Assembly: GCA_958450365.1 (NCBI GenBank)
Contig: CAUEEP010000736.1
Coordinates: forward strand, 3,281,501-3,345,500
DNA: 64,000 bases
Reading direction: 5' to 3'
From: Mesorhabditis belari
Lineage: Eukaryota > Nematoda > Chromadorea > Rhabditida > Rhabditidae
The notes under the pieces are model-generated. The model made no database searches and had not been told where the DNA came from. It worked only from the letters and a program-made list of their open reading frames with translations. This document shows positions 52,760-63,041 of this stretch, piece after piece (within the stretch, counting starts at the first letter, position 1; every line of letters starts with the position of its first letter). The position numbers and the translations under genes are program-made.

Positions 52760-55700
52760 GTTTATTGCACTGGGTTGACTGAAATTACATTCATCTTGTA
52801 GCTAAGTTTTAAGAAAGTGACTCGATTTCATCGTAATTTATGAATCAATACCATTAAATCTCTAGTTTTTACTATTAAAAACAAGAAACCTAGAGAAATA
52901 ACTCTATTTAAAACTCACGTGTGCAAAAATTCTGCGTACAATGCGGGTAATAGGTGGCCGTTCCCATTCTCTCGTACTCACAACCCCACCAACCAGCAGA
53001 TCGACCACAACTCATGAACGTTGTTTGATAGCATAAAGCAGCTGTTGCTGCGTATCTAAAATATTAATGAATAGATTAGAAATATTAGAAAGAAGGGCAA
53101 CTTTATTAAATTTATTAATGAACTCGTCATTTCTTTGAAGCAACGCATAAGACCCAACGCTTTCGGCCATGAAATACTTGTGGGTATAGCTCATTGGTAG
53201 AGTGTGGGCTTGGGAAGCAAGCAGGGTCCGAGTCGGTCGCGGGGTTCGAATCCCGGCTCGGTTTTTTTGAATCCCTAACCAAAGGACCGATGCTAAAATA
53301 TTTCTTAATCAACTGGATCAAATGCTAAAATATTTCCTACCCATTTAGACAATCTTCAGCTCAATCATTGTGATGAATGATTGACTAACTTTATCACCAT
53401 TTTACTTGTTTTGTTTGAGTAAAACTTGTTTGATTGGAGAAGGCTGATAGCTGCTAGCCGTAACTGAGCTGATAGCCGTAACTGACTTTAATAGACTTAA
53501 TAGAACAAGTAGAATGCAGAGAATCATTATTACAAGTAAAAGAATAATACAAAAACATTTTGCTGTTTTAGCTAAACTCACGTGCACACATTTGTCGGAT
53601 CATTGGCGACATTTGAAGCGAAATCGCTTTGACATTGATTCAATTGAGTTTTTGTAGCGTTTGAGCCGAAAATCCCCGCCGCACAGACGTCAACATTAGC
53701 AAAAACTAGAGAAATCTCATGCAAATGAAATCTTGCAATCATCATCTTTCAATTCTTTCATTTACCTGAAAATCCTGCTCCACAAGCGAAATCGAACTGA
53801 TTCATCAGTTTTTGATAGCCGATTGCCTGAAAGTTTATTATATAGCTGAATTTACATACCGTAAATACTGTAATAGTACCCCACCCCCCTCGTACAGTCG
53901 CGTAGTCGCAAAAGTTTTTTAGTATTTCATTTTTTTCAAAGCGCCCATACTTTCAAAAAATGCGTCTTTGATATCAAAAAATAGCTGAAATTCAGGGCTA
54001 TTTTTTGCTACCTAAGCGCGCATTGTAGCATAAACCAGTGTCGAGAAAAATTCGTTCAAAGCTAGACTACGCAACCCTCCGCACCGTCATTATGGGGGTG
54101 GGGTACTATTACAGTATTTACGGTAAATATAGAAATTCATAGCAATGTTGATATCAATAAAAATGTATTATTTAATGATTTATTCCTAAGCTTGTTCTAT
54201 AAAGCTTCAAACTTGAGCCATTGTGATTCCAGTAGCTGTGCCGTTTTGCGTGGCCACTAAACCAACTGGACCGAAGAAACAAGCCTCATAATCTTCCATT
54301 TTACTAAATTTTTAGTTAAATCATGAAAACGATTGAAATTTTCAACTTTTACTCACTTGAAGCCAACTTTAATGCCTTTGAAAGCATTGCAAACCGATGA
54401 GAGACCAGGGATCCCTGTTCTTGCCCAAACACCTTCCACAGCCATTCTCAATTGTTCATACGTTTTCACGCCCAAGTTAGCTAAAAGATTTTTCAAGTAT
54501 CGTAATTATTCTAACAGAAGCACCACCTAATGACGGTCGGAGCGTCACGTAGTCTAACTTTAAGCGCCTCGTTCTCAGCGCCTTTTTATACTACAGTGTG
54601 CGCTTAGGTATCAAACGATAGCCCCAAATCTCAGCTAGATTTTAACACAAAACATACATTTAAAATATAGGCGCTTAGAAAAAAATGAATTACGGAAATT
54701 GCGACTACGCGAATGTACGGAGAGGATGCTTCTATTAAAATAATTACGGTATTTATGACTGGTGATGATTGTTTACTGATAGAACTCTAAAGCTTATGTT
54801 CTAAGAGTTATTCCAAAGAGCCAAAGCCAAGTTTGTCTTTGATTTCGTCTGGAAATCACTAGAAATAACCTTTATTACTTTTTTTTGCACAATTTTAAAC
54901 CCACGAGTGATTCCAAGAGCATCGTTGAATGCGGCTTGCACTTGGTTTAGCCTTTGTCCATCACAAGATTGATAGGTTGGTGGTCGAAATTGGGCGATTG
55001 ATGTGCCTAAAAGAAAAATGTTAAATCAGTTATTTCAAAACTGTTAATCGATTCACTTTTGCTCCTTTCCAAGAGCTATTTTACAAGAGGATTTACTTGA
55101 TTCTAAAGAGTGATTGGCAAGTCTTAGATGATTAACTTGGTAAACTCTTTTACAAGTTATAAAGAGAAAATTAGACTGTAGCTAAGCTCTATAGCTAGCT
55201 TATTTTACAGAAAAGGAATAGAAAAGTTGGTTGTGAGTTGGTTGAAAAGATCTGTAAAAGAAATTGTTAATGATTTTCCAGAATATCAAAAGATTTAGAC
55301 TTAGAAAAAGAAAGAATAAGATCTAATAAGTTTATAGAAGATTCAGAAAGGAGTTTAAGTTTAAGAAGATTCAGAAAAGAGTTTAAGAAGTTTAAGAAGA
55401 TTCAGAAAGGAGTTTAAGTTTAAGAAGATTCAGAAAGGAGTTTAAGAAGTTTAAGAAGACTCAGAAGAGAGTTTAAGAGGTTTAAGAAGACTCAGAAGAG
55501 AGTTTAAGAAGTTTAAGAAGACTCAGAAGAGAGTTTAAGAGGTTTAAGAAGATTCAGAAGATTTAGAAAGACAAAACTTAAAAGAAAAAAGGAAAGTTTA
55601 AGGAAAAAAACAAGTATTTCTTGATTCATTTACAGTAATCTTTACTAAATCCAATAAAGAGTTAAATGAAAAAAAAAATCGATAATGACAAACCGAGGAG

Positions 55701-56152
55701 AAGGAGAAGGCCAATCCATGAGGCCATCATGTCGATGGATCGTTTTTCGGTAGTGGGAGAAAAGCCTTCCTTCCTTCCTTCCTTCCTTCACTTCAATCCT
55801 TTCACCTCTTCTTCACTTTCTGCCTCCCTTTTTCCTTTCCAAAGCGCTCCCTTATCGTTGATTCCTTCTCCCCAAAATTATTGGCATTTTAGTACCCGTC
55901 GCCACGCATCTCTTCTAAGATTTTTTAAAACTCAAAACAGTTTTCAAGGCTTTCAAGTGAGTGATGCGATGGGGAGCGGCTTTTTTTGTAAATTTGAACC
56001 AGACAGTTTCTGTGGTTATTTTTCTTTTCAAATAGTTATTAAAATAGAAATAGAAATAGTTTATTCAACGATCAGAGAACAGAGAATTCAATGATGATCA
56101 CAAATCACAAATTAACTAAAGTAGTTAAACGAAAAGATTGAAGTACTCACCG
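52760..56152 (-). CDS. Secreted Cys-rich paralogue 3 of 3, divergent
   Basis: Exons (minus): a possible 5' exon ending 56152, then about 54901-55007, 54357-54482, 54212-54298, 53767-53828, 53581-53707, 52920-53053, and a short last exon near 52765. The readings are TSIAQFRPPTYQSCDGQRL, VQAAFNDALGITR, NLGVKTYEQLRMAVEGVW, MEDYEACFFGPVGLVATQNG, AIGYQKLMNQFDFACGAG, VFANVDVCAAGIFGSNATK and GWWGCEYERMGTATYYPHC. The last matches FWGCEYARVQVFTRFPQC of paralogue 2, and exon order is the same. No ATG was found in the first exon (a TGA lies upstream in frame), so the true start is elsewhere or lost. Exon borders are less sure than for the other two. Confidence 0.6.
53170..53262 (+). repeat. tRNA-like sequence in intron of paralogue 3
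   Basis: TATAGCTCATTGGTAGAGTG (A-box), a hairpin GGCTTGGGAAGCAAGC, and GGGGTTCGAATCCCGG (B-box). The spacing is longer than in a normal tRNA and the acceptor strands do not match. Confidence 0.55.
53866..54126. mobile_element. TIR element, 260 bp
   Basis: Ends TACCGTAAATACTGTAATAG and CTATTACAGTATTTACGGTA are perfect complements, with subterminal GTACCCCACCCCC/GGGGGTGGGGTAC also paired. No ORF. Located in an intron of paralogue 3. Confidence 0.88.
54495..54755. mobile_element. MITE of the TACCGTAATTATT family, copy 2
   Basis: Matches 51055-51312 over its whole length, continuing about 90 bp beyond the right TIR (TTATGACTGGTGATGATTGT). So more than the MITE is shared between introns of paralogues 2 and 3. 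Confidence 0.8.
55312..55570. repeat. Minisatellite AGAAGATTCAGAAAGGAGTT
   Basis: About eight units of 27-33 bp, combining AAGAAGATTCAGAAAGGAG / AAGAAGACTCAGAAGAGAG with TTTAAGTTT or TTTAAGAGGTTT. In an intron of paralogue 3. Confidence 0.85.
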
Positions 56153-56784
56153 ATAAATATTGAATAAACAATGTTATGTATATTAGCTAAGCGCACTTTA
56201 ATTCACCATTTATAGTATTTGCACTAAATACAGCGTTTCATTTAGTTGATGGGAGATTCAGATGAAAGCGCCGATTTTCACTGATGATCTGATGACGTCA
56301 CCATTGACGAAATGATCACAATCAATGACAAGAAAGAGAACAAAGCGTACTATTGTTTAAATTTATTGTATGCATTAGAAAATGAGTGGTAAACTGAAGA
56401 TCATTGAACTTAATCAAAGCTATTGATTGACTGCACGTGTGGCTTAAGATTTACCTATTTTTTAGAGTTTGCAAATTAAACTGGGGTACTAGAAGCGTGG
56501 ATTGGCTTGAAAATGATAAATTTGCAGTCATTTTGTCCTTTTTTCAACAATAACTGAGTATTTTTATGTCTTTCGTGTACATTAAACTTTTCAGAAAACC
56601 AAGTATCACCAGATTTTCTATCAATGGGAGTGAACAAGTGTACAACTACTCAAATTTGGCAGTTGGACAACTGGAAAACGATTGAGAAAACGAATCTTGT
56701 GTTCATTTTTAAAATCCCGAGCTTTTTTTCTTATAACATCTTTTTATTTATTTTTTTTTCAAGAATTCAATTTACGACCAAAAA
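56153..56784. other. Spacer without recognised gene
   Basis: No exon, repeat or RNA recognised, apart from the short frames near 56624 that overlap the duplicated receptor pseudogene. Confidence 0.4.
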
Positions 56785-57328
56785 TTTGGTTGATCGTCGT
56801 GATGGTCGATTTCCTCAAAGCGATTCTTCGCTTCCGCAGACAAAACATGCAGATTATGCTGAAAATTGGTAAATAAAATTTCTTTGTAACATTAACATAC
56901 AAGTTTCTATCTTTCTCTGTCCCGTTGTAGTTTAAAAAGCAAAAATGAAATCTTTCGTGATAAAATGGAAATTAGATGTGACTGAAAATAGTCATGAGAT
57001 GGAAAAACGTTTAATTGGAGCGGGTGTGGTCATTGAGATGCAAGAATTTTAGCTTAATTACCTCTGTTTTTGTTTGACTCAGATAAATATCAAATGAAAA
57101 ACATAACGGGATTCAACTAGACTTCAATTAGGCCTCAATTAGACTAGTCTAGTTTTTCGATTTCAAAAATCTCACCTTGAAATAAGATTGAAAAGAAGAA
57201 CTTGGATGAAATCGTTGAGACTATCGAAAATCGAGTGAAATTCTCGTCCAAAAAAGAGATTTGTGATGATGACGACAATATTGGCAAAGATGTAATTGAC
57301 AAGAATAATGAAAGAAAATCCGAGCATC
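56785..57328 (-). pseudogene. Inverted duplicate of the last two 7TM receptor exons
   Basis: Minus-strand copy of 60811-61345. The penultimate exon (57328 to about 57177) reads MLGFSFIILVNYIFANIVV with one change (R2 to L) against the plus copy. The last exon (about 56855 down) retains IICMFCLRKRRIALRKSTIT and then diverges. No upstream receptor exons are present, so this is a 3' fragment without a start. Confidence 0.85.
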
Positions 57329-57435
57329 TAGAAAGAAATGAAGAGATTAGGTGAACATTTATAATATTTATAATATTGAAAGGTAAGTTCTGCCCGTTTT
57401 TTTTTTTGGGAGAGCTTCTTAAACTCAACCAATCT

Positions 57436-58045
57436 ACACATGTTATAGCATATTCGAAAGCTGAATTCAAGGCGAAAAAAGGGAAAAAAACCGTTTTTGA
57501 TTACATACAGTTTTGAAGTTTTTACAGGCCTTTTAATGAGTTCAGTCAGACCGAAAAGAGTGTAGAAATTGCGTTTCAATAGTTTTTTGTTTGGCAACAT
57601 AGGCTAAAAACACGTTATTCGTACTCAGCGCGTTAAATTACCCTTAGAAACTCATTTTTAAGATTTTTGCATAAAAAAGGTCTAAATTTTTGTCGCGAGC
57701 CGGAATCGAACCCTCGACCTTTTGGGTAGTAGCCGTCGCGCCGTTTTTTGCTCGTTTTCTCGTTTTTTTATTGTTATTTTTTAGGTAAAAGGTGTAGACA
57801 AAGGAAGAAAGCAAAGAAAATGGGCAAAAGACTCGAAAGACCAAAAAAAAACTCGAACCCGGGCAAAAAATTCTGGAGGCAAGCACACTATCCATCGCGC
57901 AACTAGCTCTAGATTTAGGAAAGATAGAAAAAGCTTATAAGAACCCCGAAAATCGGTCTAAACTTTAATACCAGATATCTCGCGTTACAGAGCTCTATTG
58001 GAAAAAGTGAAAGCAGATTCAGAATCAGCATAGTCGTTTCTATAA
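57436..58045. repeat. Insertion with tRNA-like sequence in the duplicated arm
   Basis: Absent from the plus-strand copy, where the sequence runs straight from the TTGGTTGAGTTTAAGAAG block to the GATCATTCATAGAA block. It contains a minus-strand B-box region (CGAGGGTTCGATTCCGGCTC, then CGCGACA) at about 57693-57722, with no good A-box partner. Confidence 0.6.
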
Positions 58046-58618
58046 ATGATCTCATATCAAAGGGCCACCTTGACCTAGTGCCTTTCCCTAATTAGTATAG
58101 AAAGCCAGGCAAAGACAAACAAAACCGAGTCAGGTCAGTCAAGTCAGGTGTATTAGTCAGGCCTATTAGTCATATTAGTCTTATTTGATCGACTACGCAA
58201 AAGTTTCGATCAAATATGTCTAATATGCCTCTTGGGATTTCAAAAATGATCAGAAAAAGATCAGAAACTCTGAAATTTTAGGGCTTCATTTTTACATTTA
58301 CATCAAATTTTCATTGAATTCTGCATGTCGTCTTTTTCGGCTTTGTTTCGACAAAAGTTTAGAGATCTTATAATTGCTTTAATGATATCGATAACAATGA
58401 TGGGTTTGTTTAGGAGTTTTGTCTGTAAACTGATCTTGAAACGTTTTCTGTATTGATAAAGAAAAGAATAGACTATTTTTTTGACTAGAAGCCTTTTTCT
58501 AATGAAAAAGTACAGTACCTCAAATGATTTCTAAGTTCAAACCACCAAATCTGTATCTTATTGATTTTTGTTTTCAAAATTTTGACTCAAGGTTCAAGAG
58601 TTGCATAGCTCATAGAAA

Positions 58619-58966
58619 ATGTAGCTGTAGCTGTAGCTGTAGCTGAAGCTGATACTGAAGCTGTAGCTGTAGCTGAAGCTGTGGCTGTAGCTGAAGCTGT
58701 GGCTGTAGCTGTAGCTGAAGCTGTGGCTGTAGCTGAAGCTGTGGCTGTAGCTGAAGCTGTGGCTGTAGCTGAAGCTGTGGCTGTAGCTGTAGCTGAAGCT
58801 GTGGCTGTAGCTGAAGCTGTAGCTGTAGCTGAAGCTGTGGCTGTAGCTGAAGCTGAAGCTGTGGCTGTAGCTGAAGCTGTGGCTGTAGCTGAAGCTGTGG
58901 CTGTAGCTGTAGCTGAAGCTGTGGCTGTAGCTGAAGCTGTGGCTGTAGCTGTAGCTGTATTACTGT
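58619..58966. repeat. GCTGTA/GCTGAA/GCTGTG hexamer microsatellite
   Basis: Nearly 350 bp of hexamers based on GCTGTAGCTGAAGCTGTGGC. The open frame of alternating Ala/Val/Glu is the repeat and has no splice context. Confidence 0.95.
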
Positions 58967-59117
58967 AGCTTTTTTGAAAAGGTTTTATGATTACGGTAGT
59001 TTTTTTCCTGAAGTGATTACTCTGGAGAGTATCTTTTAGAAAACAAATTCAAAAAAACATCATCAGTTAGAAATATTCTTGTTAAGAAGACTTGCAATGA
59101 TCTGTTTTCACTTTTAG

Positions 59118-61377
59118 TCATTGCAAGTCTCCTTTCATTGATTGCCAATCAAAATTGGCAATTAGTGGACGATAATGGTGAAGAAGTCGAAAACGAAACC
59201 AATCTAAACACAACTGTTTATGTTGATCCGAATGACGAGCTGAATCTCAATGTCACTGATCCTTTTTCAACGATCACTTTTGGGGTTATTTGCAATTTCT
59301 CTACAATAATCAACTTTTTATAGGCGCTTATTCTAAGCTTACTCACTACATCATTGGCAGCCTTTTTCTCAGCAAGCAATCATCATTTATCGTGCCCAAT
59401 TCGGTAAGCGCTGAATTTGTTAATCGGATTCATTATCATCAATTGCAAATGTACCTCTCGAGCAAGCAAGAGCAATTGTTCAAATAAGTTTTATTACTTT
59501 TCTATGCTTTTGAAAGTTAATAATTTTAGTAACTGCTAACTAAAATCTTCGAAATCTAGCAAAGAATCAAAAACTTAAAAAAGCGGAAAAATCTAGCTTA
59601 AGTGGGGTCGAACTTGCCGCCTAAAGGGCTATTCGCCTTCGAGACAAGCGTGTAAGCCACTCAGCTATCCCTGACATTGGCCCCCGGCTTCGAAACGGGT
59701 TTTATAAAGCAATCACAAGAAAAGAATGCACTTTAATGACTAGATCTTCTTAAAATTTAAAAAATTGACTCAAGAATTTGGACATATTTCATAGGCTTCG
59801 TTTGACACGTTTTTCAATGTACTTTTTGAAATCAAACGTGCATATTACCCTTTTGTAAATTTTTAACCCAATTCAGTCAATTCCAAGCATCTTTCAGCCT
59901 ATTGGCCACCGCAGAAAATCTAAACAAATTCATCTATGCATTGTGCTATTTTCTAGCTCAAATATGTGACCAACCCTGGGTATCAGTGAGGTATCTTTTT
60001 CAAAAGTTAATTTAATATTACCTTACTTTTCCAGTTGTACTGATACGATAAGCAAAACATTTTCAACCATTTACTCAATCGCTGATGAATACAACCTTTG
60101 CGACATTGCTCAATATTGTCAGTGCTTGATTTCGATTAGGTAAACCTTAACTGAAATCTTGTCAAATTTTTCTTTCTTCAGTCGTTTTATGGCCTTATCG
60201 TTTAACGGAATCTATTTTCAATATACTTTAAAATGGCCGCTTTTTCAACTCGTATTTCCCTATATTCTTCGTGCCATTATCACAATGCTAAAATGGCCGA
60301 TTGCTGATGCGACACGGCTTTCGTTTTTTTGGATCCTTTGGCAATCTATTCGATTGTTTCCCTATTTTCTTATATGTGGGCTTGACTTTGTGACGAATCG
60401 AAAAATGGATTCGGTGAGTGAAACAAAAAAAAACTGATTGATGATTGATGATTGATGATTGATTGAGAAATGGTTTCAGCTGAAAAGAATTGGCAAAGCT
60501 ACGCAAGTCGAGCGTCTTCTAATGATACAGGTTTGATTTTCAATATGCAGTAATCAAATAGGCATAAAATAGACAGCTAGGATTAAAAAGGGCATGCTCT
60601 GGTCTGACTTTCGGTTTTGTTTTTCTTTGCCTGGCTTGCTATACTAATTAGGGAAGGGCACCAGGTCGAGGTGACCCTTTGATATGAGATCATTCATAGA
60701 ATCGATTGGTTGATAGATTGGTTGAGTTTAAGAAGTTCTCCCAAAAAAACCGGGCAGAACTTACCTTTCAATATTATAAATGTTCACCTAATCTCTTCAT
60801 TTCTTTCTAGATGCGCGGATTTTCTTTCATTATTCTTGTCAATTACATCTTTGCCAATATTGTCGTCATCATCACAAATCTCTTTTTTGGACGAGAATTT
60901 CACTCGATTTTCGATAGTCTCAACGATTTCATCCAAGTTCTTCTTTTCAATCTTATTTCAAGGTGAGATTTTTGAAATCGAAAAACTAGACTAGTCTAAT
61001 TGAGGCCTAATTGAAGTCTAGTTGAATCCCGTTATGTTTTTCATTTGATATTTATCTGAGTCAAAGAAAAACAGAGGTAATTAAGCTAAAATTCTTGCAT
61101 CTCAATGACCACACCCGCTCCAATTAAACGTTTTTCCATCTCATGACTATTTTCAGTCACATCTAATTTCCATTTTATCACGAAAGATTTCATTTTTGCT
61201 TTTTAAACTACAACGGGACAGAAAAAGATAGAAACTTGTGTGTTAATGTTACAAAGTAATCTCATTTACCAAATTTTCAGCATAATCTGCATGTTTTGTC
61301 TGCGGAAGCGAAGAATCGCTTTGAGGAAATCGACCATCACGACGATTCGCTCTAATTCAATCCGCTCTCATCTCTAA
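59118..61377 (+). CDS. Seven-transmembrane receptor (nematode serpentine type), 5' exon not found
   Basis: Eight exons in frame: 59118-59284, 59324-59403, 59877-59990, 60035-60139, 60182-60413, 60480-60530, 60811-60962, 61281-61377. They encode about 330 residues plus an unidentified first exon (entry phase 1). The extracellular N-terminus has glycosylation sites (NETNLNTT, NVT). TM segments are visible around ALILSLLTTSLAAFF, FIYALCYFLAQI, the TM3 end LISISRFMALSF (xRF in place of DRY), LFQLVFPYILRAIITML, FFWILWQSIRLFPYFLICGL, FIILVNYIFANIVVIIT and FIQVLLFNLISSIICMFCL. A Lys/Arg-rich tail follows. The pattern suits a chemoreceptor-like GPCR; I cannot assign the subfamily. The 3' half is duplicated inverted at 56.8-57.3 kb. 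Confidence 0.75.
59588..59680 (-). repeat. tRNA-Ser-like relic in receptor intron
   Basis: Minus strand: GGGATAGCTGAGTGGCTTAC (class II A-box), anticodon region TTGTCTCGAAGGCGA (CGA, Ser), a long variable arm (AGCCCTTTAGGCGG) and GCAAGTTCGACCCC. The acceptor and T stems do not pair well. Confidence 0.55.
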
Positions 61378-62080
61378 TTCAATGCAAATACTTTCTTTTA
61401 CAGTTCCTGAAATTCTTAGTCTTTAAATAATTAGACAAATTCAACTTTTTTTTCTATAACAGAGTTCATTTGCTGGTGCAATTTGATTGAAACGTTATTT
61501 TTTTGCTTTCTGTCTGATTTTAAAAGGGCTACTTCGTTGCATTTTAAGTGACTTTGTCATCTTTTATCTTGTACATTTTTTCATGTCGCTTTCGCACTTT
61601 ATTTCTTTCTAAATAAAGTATTTATATTTAGCCCCAAAATATATTTTAAATCTGTTTTGATACTTTTCGATGTATTTTTACGATGTAACTTTATGAATTC
61701 AATTCATTTGTTTAATTTATAAAAGATCAGATGAATTTGAAACTTCAAACGGAAAGTAAAAAAAAAAACAGTCTCTTTGAACGTGTATCCAATGAGGCTT
61801 GGAACTTATGTCATTGTAGATCCAAAGCTATTCCTAATAAATGTATTATTGTATTAATAAAGAGGCAAATTCAAATCCCAAAATGAGTTGACAAGAATGA
61901 CAAAAACCTTCAATGAGTAAAACCAATCATCATTCAGAAGCGGATCAATTGTCCGTCCAACTTTAGTCCTAACTTTGATATTCTAGTCCGTCTTTCTGAA
62001 GTAAACGTAATTCTTATTAAAGAGATATCCTTAGTGATCCTAAAAAGCACAACTTACACCAAGAATTCCTTTAGCTCCTC
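61378..62080. other. 3' flank and spacer after the 7TM receptor
   Basis: AT-rich with AATAAA signals at about 61612 and 61858. No gene recognised. Confidence 0.4.
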
Positions 62081-62850
62081 CGAAGCTCGAACAAAAAGGA
62101 ATCTCGTCGGATATCGACGAGCTAGCTGATGGAACAGTGACCATCTTTTGGCCCGTTTATGGAAAACCCACTTCAACAGTCAATTGGCTCAAGGTTGTCG
62201 TCTTAGTTTTACTTGAAAACGGATTGATAACAGTTGTCAAAAGTACTTCTAGTCAAGGCTTTCATATTACTATCTCATTGAAAACCGAATTCTAGAATGG
62301 CCGTCCACTCAGCGATCAGCAGAAGATCAAAGAAACAATTGTTTGATTTGATTTACCGATCAGCTTCCTCTTTAGCTAATTTCAAGAAATAGAGCTTTTG
62401 CCCATTTGAAGTTTTGATCTTCTTTTTGATCTTCAGAAGTTTGAAGTTTTGATTTTCTGAAGATCAAAAAGAAGATCAAAACTTCAAATGGACAAAAGCT
62501 CTATTTCTTGGAATTGGCTAAAGAGGAAGCTGATCGGTAAATCAAATCAAAAAACTGTTTTAAATCAAACTGTTTTAAAACATTGTTCTTTTAACTTTCA
62601 CAACAATTCAAGTACACTTGTATTGCCAAGAGTCTAGCTGGGGAAAGACAAGCGGGACTTTAATGTAAAACTTCTGGTTAAGTTCACTTTTAAACTTATC
62701 CATAGATCCATTTGATATCCCTTTCAACACTAAATTCAATAATTTGCATACTTTACAATGTCAGATTTGCGACATTCTAAAATTTCCTTTTCCAGAGGAT
62801 CCCTGATGGCCCCAATCTCATGCGACGAGTTCAAACAAACGAAGGTCGAT
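62081..62850 (+). pseudogene. Ig-domain-like exon fragments
   Basis: 62068-62194 reads PPKLEQKGISSDIDELADG and TVTIFWPVYGKPTSTVNWLK before a GT. The W..V.G.P...V.WLK spacing is that of an I-set Ig domain. A second short reading after TTTCCAG at 62795 gives IPDGPNLMRRVQTNE. The two are separated by a hairpin repeat and I found no start or further exons. Either a gene fragment or part of a gene whose other exons are too short to see. Confidence 0.35.
62335..62555. repeat. Inverted repeat, arms about 90 bp
   Basis: TTTGATTTACCGATCAGCTT..ATAGAGCTTTTG and CAAAAGCTCTATTTCTTGG..AAGCTGATCGGTAAATCAAA are complements. The ~40 bp centre is itself a short mirror of GAAGATCAAAA motifs. Confidence 0.88.
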
Positions 62851-63041
62851 GCTAATCGAGCATTTTGACCTGTTCAGCTAGTGGATCTCCACCACCAACT
62901 ATCACCTGATCTGTATTTAACTTTTATCCATTTCGTATTTTGTTTTACACTCTTTAAAAAGTGAGATTTTATTTCCATGAGATTCAAGTGAGCATCAATG
63001 AAAACTGTACAAAACAACCCGTTGCATTGTTCGTGATCAGC
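62556..63041. other. 3' flank of the Pro-rich protein gene
   Basis: Spacer with one Ig-like short reading (above) and no clear exons on the minus strand. Confidence 0.4.

Noticed and set aside
57144..57600. 108- and 90-codon minus frames near 57.2-57.6 kb
   Set aside because: They are off-frame readings of the duplicated receptor exons; the exon frame (FSFIILVNYIFANIVV) is the real one.
58681..58968. 95-codon Ala/Val/Glu frame
   Set aside because: Pure product of the GCTGTA/GCTGAA hexamer microsatellite.
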